From assembly GCA_016793165.1 (NCBI GenBank), contig JAEULA010000002.1:1-41298 (forward strand): a DNA stretch of 41,298 bases, given 5' to 3'. Within the stretch, counting starts at the first letter, position 1, and every line of letters begins with the position of its first letter. Both the position numbers and the translations under genes were made by a program. Below are positions 27,922 through 35,935 of this stretch, one piece after another. Under the pieces are notes generated by a model. It searched no databases. It saw only the letters and a list, made by a program, of their open reading frames with translations, and had not been told where the DNA came from. This DNA comes from Alphaproteobacteria bacterium. GTDB lineage: Bacteria; Pseudomonadota; Alphaproteobacteria; CACIAM-22H2.

Positions 27922-28413
27922 TCAGTCGCGCGGTGCGGGCGGATAGGGCTCGCCGTTCTTGCGCAGGAAGCCGCGCTTGCCGTCGCGGTCCGTCCCGAGA
28001 TGCAGATCGATGTCGGGATAGGTCACCTCGTCGCCGGCAGCGCGGTCGCCGACGACGAGGAATGTCGCATCGCGGTCGGTCAGGTTCAGGAAATGGTGGC
28101 CGTCGCCCGTGCCCGCCGGGAAGGCGATGCACACCCCCGGTCCCACCGCTTCTCTGCCGGCATCCGTGACGAGTACGAGCTCGCCGTCGAGGATGTAGAC
28201 GAACTCGTCCTGCGCCGAATGCGCATGTCGGGCCGACGACTGGCCGCCAGGCGCCACGCGAACCTGATTGACACCGAAATTCCGTAGCCCGCCATGGTCG
28301 CCGAGCCGGCGGTTGAACCGCTTCCGCTGGCTCTCGCGGAACTCCGGCGGATATCCCGACGCATTGCTCTCCGGCACGTCCGCGGGGCGGAAGATCTTCG
28401 AACCACGGATCAT
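27922..28413 (-). CDS. Cupin-domain protein
   Basis: The 163-residue protein has one cupin barrel. Motif 1 gives His63, His65 and Glu70 in SARHAHSAQDEFVYILDGE, and motif 2 is FPAGTGDGHHFLN with a candidate fourth ligand at His106/107. This set can bind a divalent metal. The N-terminus has a Tyr/Arg-rich stretch and the C-terminus is RGFLRKNGEPYPPAP. Small cupins include isomerases, dioxygenases and ligand sensors, and I cannot choose among them. The ATG at 28413 has GAGGAGA 6 nt upstream. The open frame continues another 119 codons upstream but looks non-coding. Confidence 0.8.
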   Translation of the reverse strand: MIRGSKIFRPADVPESNASGYPPEFRESQRKRFNRRLGDHGGLRNFGVNQVRVAPGGQSSARHAHSAQDEFVYILDGELVLVTDAGREAVGPGVCIAFPAGTGDGHHFLNLTDRDATFLVVGDRAAGDEVTYPDIDLHLGTDRDGKRGFLRKNGEPYPPAPRD

Positions 28414-28627
28414 CGCGGTCTCCTCGAGCACGTCGGACGCTGGCGGGCGGAAGAAGCCGGCAACGTTGGAACGATCATCGACACCGCGCAATGTCGGTCG
28501 GTGTCCGGGGCGCGGGTACCTCCCCCGAGGTCGAGCGCCGCGACGTCGACCCCCGGTTGCGGCCGCATGCGCCGAATCCGGCGGATCGCGCGAGATTCGT
28601 GAAACCTGAGGGACAGCGATCGAACGA

Positions 28628-28649
28628 GAATTCCGGCGTCGCGGAATTC
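28628..28649. repeat. Inverted repeat in the gene-poor stretch
   Basis: GAATTCCG (28628-28635) and CGGAATTC (28642-28649) are perfect arms around a 6-nt spacer, about 215 bp upstream of the cupin start. A further GAATTCC occurs at 28669-28675. It may be an operator or a fossil terminator. Confidence 0.35.
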
Positions 28650-28902
28650 GAGCTTCGTTCAGCAATGGAGAATTCCACGTCACTTCGAATCGAGAGAATG
28701 CGACTGCGCCAATCGATGATTCTGGAGAGGACTCAGGCGCTGGGCACACGCGAAAGACCATTCGCTTCACAAGAAAGCGTTTCCTTTATGACACGATCGA
28801 TTGACGCGATTTCGGCGCCGTGCGGCAGTCCTGAGCCGAGCGCTACGGGAGGGGGCGATGCTTGGCGTCCGGTGGAGTCGCGGCAATCTTACTCCGTGTA
28901 GT

Positions 28903-28926
28903 CCCGATCCCGATCCCGATCCCGAT
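28903..28926. repeat. Four tandem CCCGAT hexamers
   Basis: Four perfect head-to-tail copies of CCCGAT. Such short repeats can slip; no gene clearly depends on it. Confidence 0.8.
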
Positions 28927-29304
28927 TGCGTGAGCTGCAGTCGCATCGCCAGACCATCTTCGCGAACTGCGGACCGGGCGGCCGGCCGTGCTCATCGAAG
29001 GTGAATCGATCGCGACCCGGATCCGCTCAAGTTTGCCGGATTGCGAGTGGCCCGGGAGTGTCGTCGAGCGTGTCGGATACGATCCGATTTCCTGGAATTC
29101 CTGGATCTGACCGCCTCGGCGCCTTGAATTTACAGGTTTGATGCCGGCACACCGCTTTCCTGCGCATCAGGAGAATATGCTCGTCTCGCACGTCATTCGC
29201 GGTCTGCCACTCGTCGACATGAATGCAGCGCCGCCGCTGCTCCCATCTCGACGATGCGACACGATCGAGTGCGACATCCGCCGCATCCACGGGGGGGCTG
29301 ATCG

Positions 29305-29412
29305 ATGGCTGAGACGACGGCCGCCTGGCTGTGGCGCAGCGCGCGCCGTCCATGGATGGCGGCCTTGATCGGCGCCCTGGTCGGCGCAACCGGCTGCCTG
29401 GTGATGCAATGA
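29305..29412 (+). CDS. Tiny putative membrane protein (35 aa)
   Basis: A short frame with ATG at 29305 and a G-run (GGGGGGG) 7 nt upstream encodes MAETTAAWLWRSARRPWMAA followed by a hydrophobic run (LIGALVGATGCLVMQ). That is one potential membrane helix preceded by basic residues, so the N-terminus would stay inside. Its TGA overlaps the ATG of the next small frame (ATGA), as in coupled genes. I recognise no family. Short length leaves coding status unproven; the overlap and matching membrane character of the next frame are the main support. Confidence 0.4.
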   Translation: MAETTAAWLWRSARRPWMAALIGALVGATGCLVMQ

Positions 29413-29609
29413 ACCGACCCGACATTGCCGCGGCGGTGCTGGCCGGAAACGCATTGCTGGCGCTTGCTTGCGTCGGATTGGCGCAAGCGCTCGGTCGATG
29501 GACCAGGGTGCAGGGCATCAACCGACACTTGCGCCAGGTGTCGATCACATTCGTCGGGCTCGCCGGGGCATTCACGCTGGGTGCGGCCGTGGCTTGGTGG
29601 CGCACCTGA
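29409..29609 (+). CDS. Small two-helix putative membrane protein (66 aa)
   Basis: MNRPDIAAAVLAGNALLALA... holds two hydrophobic helices (about 7-24 and 46-62), joined by a basic loop (ALGRWTRVQGINRHLRQ) that would lie in the cytoplasm. It ends WWRT. The start overlaps the preceding tiny frame by ATGA; its own ribosome-binding site is weak, consistent with coupling. The frame is open upstream to 29331, but that part is Arg-rich and unlikely. There is no recognisable family. Neighbours do not explain it: a gene-poor stretch on one side and a convergent PEP-CTERM gene 109 bp away on the other. Confidence 0.45.
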   Translation: MNRPDIAAAVLAGNALLALACVGLAQALGRWTRVQGINRHLRQVSITFVGLAGAFTLGAAVAWWRT

Positions 29610-29718
29610 TCCGGTCGGTCGCGCGCCGGAACGAGCGAATCTGGAGGGCGGATCCTGCTTTGGAGGACATGAACCTGGGGGCGACGATGCTCCGGACGAG
29701 TTCCGCTGCCGGTCGGCC

Positions 29719-30582
29719 TCACCGGCCGGCGCCCGATCGCCGGCGCCCGATCATCAGCACCGCGGTCGCGACCAGTATCGATGTCGCCGGCTCCGGGACC
29801 GGGACGGGGACCGGGGCATCGCGGGCCGCCACACCAAGCAGGTTCGTGTAATCAATCAGGCTGTCCAGCTCACCGCCCCCGAAGCCGGAGCTGTAGGCGC
29901 TGATCAGCCAGTATGTCGAGCTGACGCCGCCAGCGTTGACGCTGTAGTCGATCCGGGTGCCCGAGGCCGCGTAGGCCGTGTCCGGCGCCTCGTCACCGAC
30001 ATTCTGCACCAGGCTCCAGCCGCCACCTGCGCCGCCTGACGTCAATGTGCCCAGGTCCTTGCCTTCGAGGAACGTGCTCGGCGTTCCGGGCCCGGTGTAG
30101 GCCATGATCGTGAGGTCGGCGTCGCTCGTCGACCAGCCGAGCGTCACCTGGTCCAGGATCACGGCGCCGCCGAAGCGAAGCAGGATCAAATTGGGGGCCA
30201 GCGATGACGGGTCGTTGTCGAGCGCATCGCTCGGGCTCGCCGCGGCGGGTCCGCCCTCCGCCTGCGAGGAGACGCCGAAACCGTCGAGTCCCCGGTTTGA
30301 GACGAAGGCCGTCCCGAAGACGTTTTCCGTGGCGCTGATCGCGCCCCACGCCGAAACCTCGAGGTCGCGTGTGGTAGTTCCGGTTGCGGCACAACCGTAG
30401 CGGTTGCCCACCATGCCTGCATTGGTGGCAGTGCCCGCTGCCGTGCCCGGCGCCGTCGTGCTGCCGTTGCAGACCGAAAAGTCCCAGATTCCAGCGATGG
30501 CGACGGGCGCCGCCATGGTGGGCGCCAACACTGCAACCGCAATGCACACAGCTGAAATCGAAGAAGCGACGTTGCACTTCAT
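29719..30582 (-). CDS. PEP-CTERM-sorted exported protein
   Basis: The 287-residue protein has a signal peptide (MKCNVASSISAVCIAVAVLA...). Its low-complexity Gly/Ser/Ala/Thr-rich beta body includes an LNLILL-like strand and a STYWLISAYSSGFGGGELD segment. The tail is VPEPATSILVATAVLMIG then RRRSGAGR, the complete PEP-CTERM signal: VPEPAT, a hydrophobic helix and an Arg cluster. Exosortase recognises this tail and processes such proteins at the inner membrane, usually for biofilm or exopolysaccharide-linked surface roles. The ATG at 30582 has AAAGGG 8 nt upstream; a GTG three codons earlier is less likely. Neither exosortase nor EPS genes occur in the window. Confidence 0.88.
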   Translation of the reverse strand: MKCNVASSISAVCIAVAVLAPTMAAPVAIAGIWDFSVCNGSTTAPGTAAGTATNAGMVGNRYGCAATGTTTRDLEVSAWGAISATENVFGTAFVSNRGLDGFGVSSQAEGGPAAASPSDALDNDPSSLAPNLILLRFGGAVILDQVTLGWSTSDADLTIMAYTGPGTPSTFLEGKDLGTLTSGGAGGGWSLVQNVGDEAPDTAYAASGTRIDYSVNAGGVSSTYWLISAYSSGFGGGELDSLIDYTNLLGVAARDAPVPVPVPEPATSILVATAVLMIGRRRSGAGR

Positions 30583-30688
30583 TCGTCTCACCCTTTCTGA
30601 CCAACTGCGTCGACCCTCGGAGGAGCGCCGTGCAGGAGTCCCGCAAAGCCGTGCCGGGCGAAGTCGTGTGCTCTATTTGGATTTTACG

Positions 30689-30708
30689 GATATTGCCGAA
30701 GCAATATC
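30689..30708. promoter_or_regulatory. AT-rich perfect inverted repeat upstream of the PEP-CTERM gene
   Basis: GATATTGC (30689-30696) and GCAATATC (30701-30708) flank a 4-nt CGAA, 107-126 bp before the PEP-CTERM start. It is AT-rich against a GC-rich background, and typical of a repressor or activator site. It could also be a hairpin, but no gene ends into it. Confidence 0.4.
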
Positions 30709-30812
30709 TTGGAATCAGTAGGCGCCTTGCGCGGTGGCGTCAACGTCCGTGCGCGGTGTCGGAAATAGCGAAAATCAGAGTCGCCGCGGCGGCGGGCGCG
30801 TGCCGACCCCGA

Positions 30813-31322
30813 TCAGATCGGTCCGGGTCGGATCGCCGAGCACTTGACGCCCGAAGCCGCCAAGGCGAATGCCGCCAGGGCCGCGGCCGCCACCGACGCG
30901 ATGCAGCGCACGTGATTCCAGAGGAGCCATTCGCGGACATAGGCCGGCCAGTAGGCGGCGGCCTCGGGGGAATCCGGGTCAAGCGCGGCGAGGCGACCAT
31001 TGCGAGGCACGTTGAACAGCATGGTCACCACGACCGACCCGACCGCATAGACGACGAACGAGAAGCCAAGCAGGGCGAACGCGTCGGAACAACCGGCCGC
31101 CCGCGCGATCCAGGCAGCGGCGCCAAGGAGCGGCGCTGTGCCAAGGAATGCTCCGAGAAACAGCGGAGTGATGACGGCGAGGTTGATACGCTGCATGGCC
31201 GCGATGCCCTGGGCGGCAGGCCGCTCGTCGAGGGCGCGCATGACGAAGGCCGAGAAGGCGAAGAACACGCCGCCGACAAGGGCGGCGAGTAAGGTCGAGG
31301 TTATGATCGAGGCGGTGAGCAT
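30813..31322 (-). CDS. DUF1772-like integral membrane protein
   Basis: The 169-residue protein has four hydrophobic helices: TASIITSTLLAALVGGVFFA, ITPLFLGAFLGTAPLLGAAA, AFALLGFSFVVYAVGSVVVT and a last one near ASVAAAALAAFALAAS. The loop after helix 3 has FNVPRNGRLAALDPDSPEA, and a WLLWNHVRC segment precedes helix 4. This N-VP-N ... W-x-x-x-N-H-x-R pattern is that of DUF1772 (anthrone-oxygenase-like) proteins, whose bacterial function is unclear. The ATG at 31322 has AAGGA just upstream. It is divergent from the SDR gene over 146 bp. Confidence 0.8.
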   Translation of the reverse strand: MLTASIITSTLLAALVGGVFFAFSAFVMRALDERPAAQGIAAMQRINLAVITPLFLGAFLGTAPLLGAAAWIARAAGCSDAFALLGFSFVVYAVGSVVVTMLFNVPRNGRLAALDPDSPEAAAYWPAYVREWLLWNHVRCIASVAAAALAAFALAASGVKCSAIRPGPI

Positions 31323-31468
31323 GATTCCTTGCCGCTCGACCTCATCCGGATACCTTCCCGGGTGTCGAACTTCGCATATCAAGCTTGGCGTCGCCGCCGC
31401 AGGCTTGTTTGAAACCTGGGGCAATTCGACCCCGATCGCGACGGAAGACGGCACCGAGGTGGGACGCA

Positions 31469-32269
31469 ATGGCGGGCAGGCTTGAGGACAAGACGGCGCT
31501 GATCCTCGGCGCGGGATCGGTCGGCGAAGGAATCGGCAACGGGCGGGCCATCGCCATGCTGTTCGCGCGCGAGGGCGCGCGCCTCGTCGGCGTCGACGCG
31601 CGACAGGCGGCGGCCGACGAGACCGCGGGTCTCGTCGCGAAGGAGGGCGGCGAGATGCTTGCCCTCGAGGGCGACGTCACGGATGAAGCGACGCTGAAGC
31701 GACTGGTCGCGACGGCGCAGGCGCGGCTCGGCCGGATCGACATCCTCGTCAACAATGTCGGCGGCTCGATCCCCGGCGGCCCGGAAGAGATCGAGCCTGA
31801 GCAGTGGCACGCGCAGTTCCACCACAACCTGCACTACGTCTACCTGTCGACGCGCCTGGTGGCGCCGATCATGGTGGCGCAGCGCGGCGGCTCGATCGTC
31901 AATCTCTCGTCCGTCGCCGGGATGCGCCACCTCGGCAATGATCTCGTCGCCTATGCGGCGGCCAAGGCCGCGCTGGTCAAGTTCTCGCAGATGGTTGCGG
32001 TGCGCTATGCGCCCCACGGCGTGCGGTGCAACGTCGTGACGCCCGGTCTGATGAACACGCCGCTGGTTGCCGCGCGCCTCGCCGGCCAGCAGGCCGGCGG
32101 CGATGTCGCGGCGATCGTCGCCAAGCGCAACGCCAAGCCGCCGATGGGGCGCATGGGCGAGGCGATCGATGTCGCCTATGCCGCCCTCTACCTCGCCTCG
32201 CACGAGGCCAAGTACACCACCGGCGCCGAGATCGTCGTGGATGGCGGCCTGACCTTGACCGTGCGGTGA
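31469..32269 (+). CDS. Short-chain dehydrogenase/reductase (SDR)
   Basis: The 266-residue protein has the classical SDR pattern: cofactor loop LGAGSVGEGIGNG (13-25), NNVGG (95-99), catalytic Ser148 (NLSSVAG), and Tyr162 with Lys166 in AYAAAKAAL. The C-terminal dimer strand is YTTGAEIVVDGGLTLTVR. The first loop is longer than in most members (GxGxxGxG-like with an insertion). Asp43 at the end of strand 2 suggests NAD preference. The substrate is unknown. The ATG at 31469 follows GAGGTGGGACGCA. A frame extension to 31385 is rejected as non-family sequence. It probably forms its own transcription unit. Confidence 0.9.
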   Translation: MAGRLEDKTALILGAGSVGEGIGNGRAIAMLFAREGARLVGVDARQAAADETAGLVAKEGGEMLALEGDVTDEATLKRLVATAQARLGRIDILVNNVGGSIPGGPEEIEPEQWHAQFHHNLHYVYLSTRLVAPIMVAQRGGSIVNLSSVAGMRHLGNDLVAYAAAKAALVKFSQMVAVRYAPHGVRCNVVTPGLMNTPLVAARLAGQQAGGDVAAIVAKRNAKPPMGRMGEAIDVAYAALYLASHEAKYTTGAEIVVDGGLTLTVR

Positions 32270-32274
32270 CCCAC

Positions 32275-32309
32275 GACGCTCGGGCAGGCCTCGCCGGCAT
32301 TCGAGCGTC
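32275..32309 (+). terminator. Inverted repeat after the SDR gene, possible terminator
   Basis: GACGCTCG (32275-32282) and CGAGCGTC (32302-32309) are perfect 8-bp arms starting 5 bp after the SDR stop codon, with a 19-nt GC-rich interior that could pair further (GGC/GCC). It has no T-tract. Confidence 0.4.
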
Positions 32310-32502
32310 ACGATGTAAAGGACAAGGTTGCTGCCGCGGCGGCACGCGTGGACCGAACCCGCGATCGTTCGTCGATGACCGACGCCGCAAGCGCGCCCGC
32401 CACCTCGTGCCGAAGTTGCCCCGGGGAAGTCTCCACTCGTAAGGTTCCAGGGAAAGGGAATGTCGGCTGGTGCGGCTCTCGCGAACGCCGACGGGGTGCC
32501 CC

Positions 32503-33480
32503 ATGAGGAGACGCGCGCTCGTCGCCGGAATCGGCGCGACAGCAGGATGGTCGCGCGCGACGGTCGCTCAGACCTCCCAGCTGCCCGTCGTCGGACTGCT
32601 GTCCGCCGCGTCGGCGGATGCGCCATCCGGGCCGATCGAAGCCATCCACCTGGCACTCAAGCAGGCCGGCCTGGAGATCGATCGCGCCGTGCGCATGGAG
32701 TATCGCTTCGCGGACAACGAGCCCGGGCGCCTGCCGCAGCTGGCCGCCGAACTGGTCAGGATCCCCGCCGCCGTCATCATCGCGTTGGGCGGCCCCGGTT
32801 CGGCCTTGGCCGCGAAGGCGGCCACCGGGACGATTCCGATCGTATTCGCGCCGGTGTCCGAACCGGTTCGCGGCGGGCTGGTCGCGAGCCTGAACCGGCC
32901 CGGCGGCAACATCACCGGAATCGCGGCACTCACCATCGAGCTCGATCCGAAGCGGCTCGAGCTGCTGCACGAGCTGGCGCCCCCGGGTCCGCTCGGCGTG
33001 CTCGTCAATCCGAACCGCCCGGACCTTCAACTGCAGCTCGAGGGCATCGAGGCCGCGGCGCTGCCTCTGGGCCGCCAACTGGCGATCGTCCATGCGGGCA
33101 CGTCGGATGCGATGGCCTCGGCATTCGCGACATTGCAGGGCCGCTCGATCGTCGGCCTTCTGGTTGGCGCGGACGCGTTCTTCTCGAGCCAGCGGAATGC
33201 CATCGTCGCTCTCGCCGCGCGGCACGGCTGGCCGGCGATTTACCAATGGCGGGAATTCGTGGATGCCGGAGGGTTTGCCAGCTACGGCCCCAACCTGTTC
33301 GAGTCCTATCGTCAGACCGGCATCTATGTCGCCCGCATCCTGAAAGGCGAAAAGCCCGCGGACCTGCCGGTGCAGCAGCCGACGAACTTCGAATTCGTCA
33401 TCAACATGAAGACGGCCAGGACGTTGGGCCTTGCCGTGCGCCCCGCACTGCTCAGTCGCGCCGACGACGTTATCGAGTGA
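32503..33480 (+). CDS. Orphan ABC transporter substrate-binding protein (ABC_sub_bind/TrpX-like family)
   Basis: The 325-residue protein starts MRRRALVAGIGATAGWSRAT, a short Arg-rich export signal cut near VAQ. It follows the pattern PVVGLLSAASADAPSG, GGPGSALAAKAATGTIPIVF, LNRPGGNITGI and the ending TNFEFVINMKTARTLGL..LLSRADDVIE. Both ends are diagnostic of this periplasmic family, which is greatly expanded in Bradyrhizobium-like genomes, mostly without adjacent permeases, as here. The ligand is unknown. The start has a poor ribosome-binding site; GTG at 32470 is an alternative but would put 11 odd residues before the export signal. Confidence 0.87.
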   Translation: MRRRALVAGIGATAGWSRATVAQTSQLPVVGLLSAASADAPSGPIEAIHLALKQAGLEIDRAVRMEYRFADNEPGRLPQLAAELVRIPAAVIIALGGPGSALAAKAATGTIPIVFAPVSEPVRGGLVASLNRPGGNITGIAALTIELDPKRLELLHELAPPGPLGVLVNPNRPDLQLQLEGIEAAALPLGRQLAIVHAGTSDAMASAFATLQGRSIVGLLVGADAFFSSQRNAIVALAARHGWPAIYQWREFVDAGGFASYGPNLFESYRQTGIYVARILKGEKPADLPVQQPTNFEFVINMKTARTLGLAVRPALLSRADDVIE

Positions 33481-33749
33481 GAGAAAGGCTGCCCGGGCGT
33501 CGGCGTCTCCGTCTCCCCGGCTTCGAACTCGGCGACCTCTATCGCGCGGCAGCGCACGCATGGACCAAACCGGAATAGTCTGTCCGGCGAAGTGTGTCCG
33601 CGAGACGTGGCCGGCGTCGCGAGCCACGCGCATCGCTCGTTAGCCGCTGCATTCCCGACGGCTAGACGGACTGCGTGGCCTCAGGCCGCCGACACATCGG
33701 AGCGAACCGCTATAGCCCGCGGGCGCCAGGCGCGACCCCTGGGCGGGCG

Positions 33750-34658
33750 CTACTCCGCGCCGAGCTTGCCGAAGAGCTGCAGCACGCGGACCTTGGCTGC
33801 GTCGCCGAGCAGGTCGCGCTCCATCCGGCCGGCCTCGCCGTAGAATGCGGCACCCACCTGGCGATCGATCAGCAGCACGCCCAACAGGTTCAGCGCCGTC
33901 GCCTCGTCGAAGATGCTCTCGGCGTAGATCACGCGCGTCTCCGCGGAGCCGGGCCCGAGCGCGGCGACGAAATACTGGTAGGCGAGATTGTCGACGCGCG
34001 GCGTCTTGGGGCCGAGGACGAGCACGTGCAGTTTCGCCCACGCCTCGGCGCCGAGTTCGCGCTTCCAGTCCTGGACGACGGCATGCAGGCCGGCGAGCTG
34101 CGCATTGGCGGACTCGGTGGCGAGCGCGAGGGTGAGCGGTGCGACGCCGACGGCGAAGGCCGTGAGGCTCTCCATCTCCGGACGGGCATTCGCCGCGCGC
34201 TGGCGGCCGATGAAGGCAAGCGAGGCGTCGTGCAGCTTCGCCGCCGTCGCGCGGATCGCGGGCGGCGCGTCGAGGGCGGCGATCTCGTCGCGCGCCGCGA
34301 GGCCGGCGGCCTCGAGCGTGGCGAGGATCTCGCGCCAGGACTCGTCGGTCCTGATTCCGGTGGTGTAGGGCGCCAGCGCGCCGAACAGGCCGAGCGGCAG
34401 ATGCGCGACCTCCTTGAGCCGGTGGTAGAGCGGCGGCGTGTAGACGATGCTGCGTCGCGCGCCCTTGCGATGGAGCACGAGCTCGTCGAAGGCGACGACG
34501 ATCACCGGATCGGCCGCCGCGAGGACTGCCGCGCGACCGCCGGCATAGGCGGTTCGCGCCGCGGTGTTGAGGTCGGTCAGCGGGCCGGCGAACGCCGGCA
34601 TGGCGCCGAGGGCCAGCAGCGCGGCGTATGCGATGGCTCGCGCGGTCTTCCACGTCAT
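33750..34658 (-). CDS. Exported protein of unknown function
   Basis: The 302-residue protein starts MTWKTARAIAYAALLALGAM with a signal peptide cut near AFAG. The mature part is mostly helical and Ala/Leu-rich with VVAFDELVLHRKGARRS, SIVYTPPLYHRLKEV, IRTDESWREILATLE and a C-terminal YAESIFDEATALNLLG segment. I recognise no domain and no catalytic motif. The ATG at 34658 has GGGGAGAG about 7 nt upstream. It is divergent from the diaminopropionate lyase gene and convergent with the binding-protein gene. A hairpin-like CGCCAGG/CCTGGGCG at about 33724-33746 lies directly past its stop. Confidence 0.75.
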   Translation of the reverse strand: MTWKTARAIAYAALLALGAMPAFAGPLTDLNTAARTAYAGGRAAVLAAADPVIVVAFDELVLHRKGARRSIVYTPPLYHRLKEVAHLPLGLFGALAPYTTGIRTDESWREILATLEAAGLAARDEIAALDAPPAIRATAAKLHDASLAFIGRQRAANARPEMESLTAFAVGVAPLTLALATESANAQLAGLHAVVQDWKRELGAEAWAKLHVLVLGPKTPRVDNLAYQYFVAALGPGSAETRVIYAESIFDEATALNLLGVLLIDRQVGAAFYGEAGRMERDLLGDAAKVRVLQLFGKLGAE

Positions 34659-34813
34659 CGGCGGCTCTCCCCTGATCCGGCATTGCCCGATTGGGCGCAC
34701 CCTAGGCGAGAAACCCGGCGGCGTCTGTCGCCGTGGCCCGGCGTCGCGCGGGTTGCGTCCGGCGGGGCGTCGCGGTACTCGCCGGCTCCGCAATGCCTCA
34801 TCCGGGTCCCGCC

Positions 34814-35935
34814 ATGCGCCTGTTCGCCAATCCGCGCCTCGATCGCACGAATGCCTATCCGGCGGCATTGAAGCCGATCCTGTCGCTCGCCGCCGAGGCG
34901 GCCGCGCGGCGCGAGATCGCCTCGTGGCCGGGCTATGCGCCGACACCGCTGCGCGCGCTGGACTGGCTCGCGCGCGAGCTCGGCGTCGCCGGCGTCGACT
35001 TCAAGGAGGAGCAGCACCGCTTCGGGCTGCGGAGCTTCAAGGCGCTGGGCGGCGCCTATGCGGTCAAGAAGCTCGCGCGCGCGGCCAACGGCGCGAAGCT
35101 GACCGTGTGCTGCGCCACCGACGGCAATCACGGCCGCTCGGTCGCCTGGGGCGCCCGCGAGGCCGGCTGCGCCTGCGTCATCTATGTCCACGAGCACGTC
35201 AGCGAGGCGCGCGCCGAGGCGATCCGCGCCTACGGCGCCGAAGTCCGCCGCGTCGCCGGCAATTACGACGACTCCGTGCGCAAGGCCGCCGCCGATGCGG
35301 CAGCCGCAGGCTGGACGGTCGTCTCCGACACCTCGTGGGAGGGCTACACCGAGATCCCGAAGGACGTGATGCAGGGCTACGGCGTGATGGTCGCCGAGGC
35401 GCTGGAGCAGGGCGGCGTGCCGACGCACGTCTTCGTACAGGGCGGCGTGGGCGGGATCGCCGCCGCGACGGTCGCGCATCTCTGGGAGCGGTTCGGGCCG
35501 CAGCGGCCGCGCGTGGTCGTGGTCGAGCCCGACAAGGCGGATTGCCTGACGCGCTCCGCCGAGGCCGGCCGGATCACGCAGCTGACCGGCGATCTCGACA
35601 CGATCATGGCGGGCCTGTCCTGCGGCGAGCCCTCGCCGCTCGCCTGGGCGATCCTCGATCCCGGCGCGGACGCCTTCATGGCGATCGGCGACGACACGAT
35701 CGCGCCCGCGATGCGTGCCCTGGCCGATCACGGCGTGGTCGGCGGCGAGTCCGGCGTCGCGGGGATGGCGGGGCTGGTCGCGGTGGCGAAGGACCCGGCG
35801 ATGCGGACGACGCTGCGGCTCGATGCCGGCGCGCGGGTGCTGCTCTTCGGCACCGAGGGCGGCACCGACCCCGCGCTCTACGAGCAGCTGGTCGGCCGCG
35901 ACGCCGAGGCGGTCAGCCGGAGCCGGTCCCCCTGA
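34814..35935 (+). CDS. dpaL: Diaminopropionate ammonia-lyase
   Basis: The 373-residue fold-type II PLP enzyme has the diagnostic block KEEQHRFGLRSFKALGGAYA (64-83) with PLP lysine Lys76. CCATDGNHGRSVAWGAREAG, DTSWEGYTEIPKDVMQGYG, FVQGGVGGIAAA and GLSCGEPSPLAW follow. These are highly specific for diaminopropionate ammonia-lyase, which converts 2,3-diaminopropionate (D or L) to pyruvate and two ammonia. The ATG at 34814 starts the typical MRLFANPRLDR; an ATG seven codons earlier is possible, and neither has a strong ribosome-binding site. The 3' end overlaps the convergent PH-like gene by 23 bp. Confidence 0.92.
   Translation: MRLFANPRLDRTNAYPAALKPILSLAAEAAARREIASWPGYAPTPLRALDWLARELGVAGVDFKEEQHRFGLRSFKALGGAYAVKKLARAANGAKLTVCCATDGNHGRSVAWGAREAGCACVIYVHEHVSEARAEAIRAYGAEVRRVAGNYDDSVRKAAADAAAAGWTVVSDTSWEGYTEIPKDVMQGYGVMVAEALEQGGVPTHVFVQGGVGGIAAATVAHLWERFGPQRPRVVVVEPDKADCLTRSAEAGRITQLTGDLDTIMAGLSCGEPSPLAWAILDPGADAFMAIGDDTIAPAMRALADHGVVGGESGVAGMAGLVAVAKDPAMRTTLRLDAGARVLLFGTEGGTDPALYEQLVGRDAEAVSRSRSP

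Larger units (their letters stand above)
28414..29304. other. Gene-poor stretch of about 0.9 kb
   Basis: Less GC-rich than its surroundings, notably at 28600-28810 and 29080-29190, and without a convincing gene; the overlapping frames lack domain-like patterns and good ribosome-binding sites. It contains an inverted repeat at 28628-28649, a CCCGAT hexamer repeat at 28903-28926 and a short direct repeat TTCCTGGA near 29090-29107. It must include the cupin promoter and probably that of the small membrane-protein pair. Decayed genes are possible. Confidence 0.5.

Noticed and set aside
29177..29368. Frame starting at an ATG behind CAGGAGAAT
   Set aside because: The product is Arg/Pro-rich with no domain or membrane pattern and overlaps the better-supported small membrane-protein frame in another phase.
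30601..30660. Sigma-54 promoter upstream of the PEP-CTERM gene (minus strand GGCACG...TTTGC)
   Set aside because: The GG-to-GC spacing is 9 instead of the required 10, and the flanking bases do not fit.
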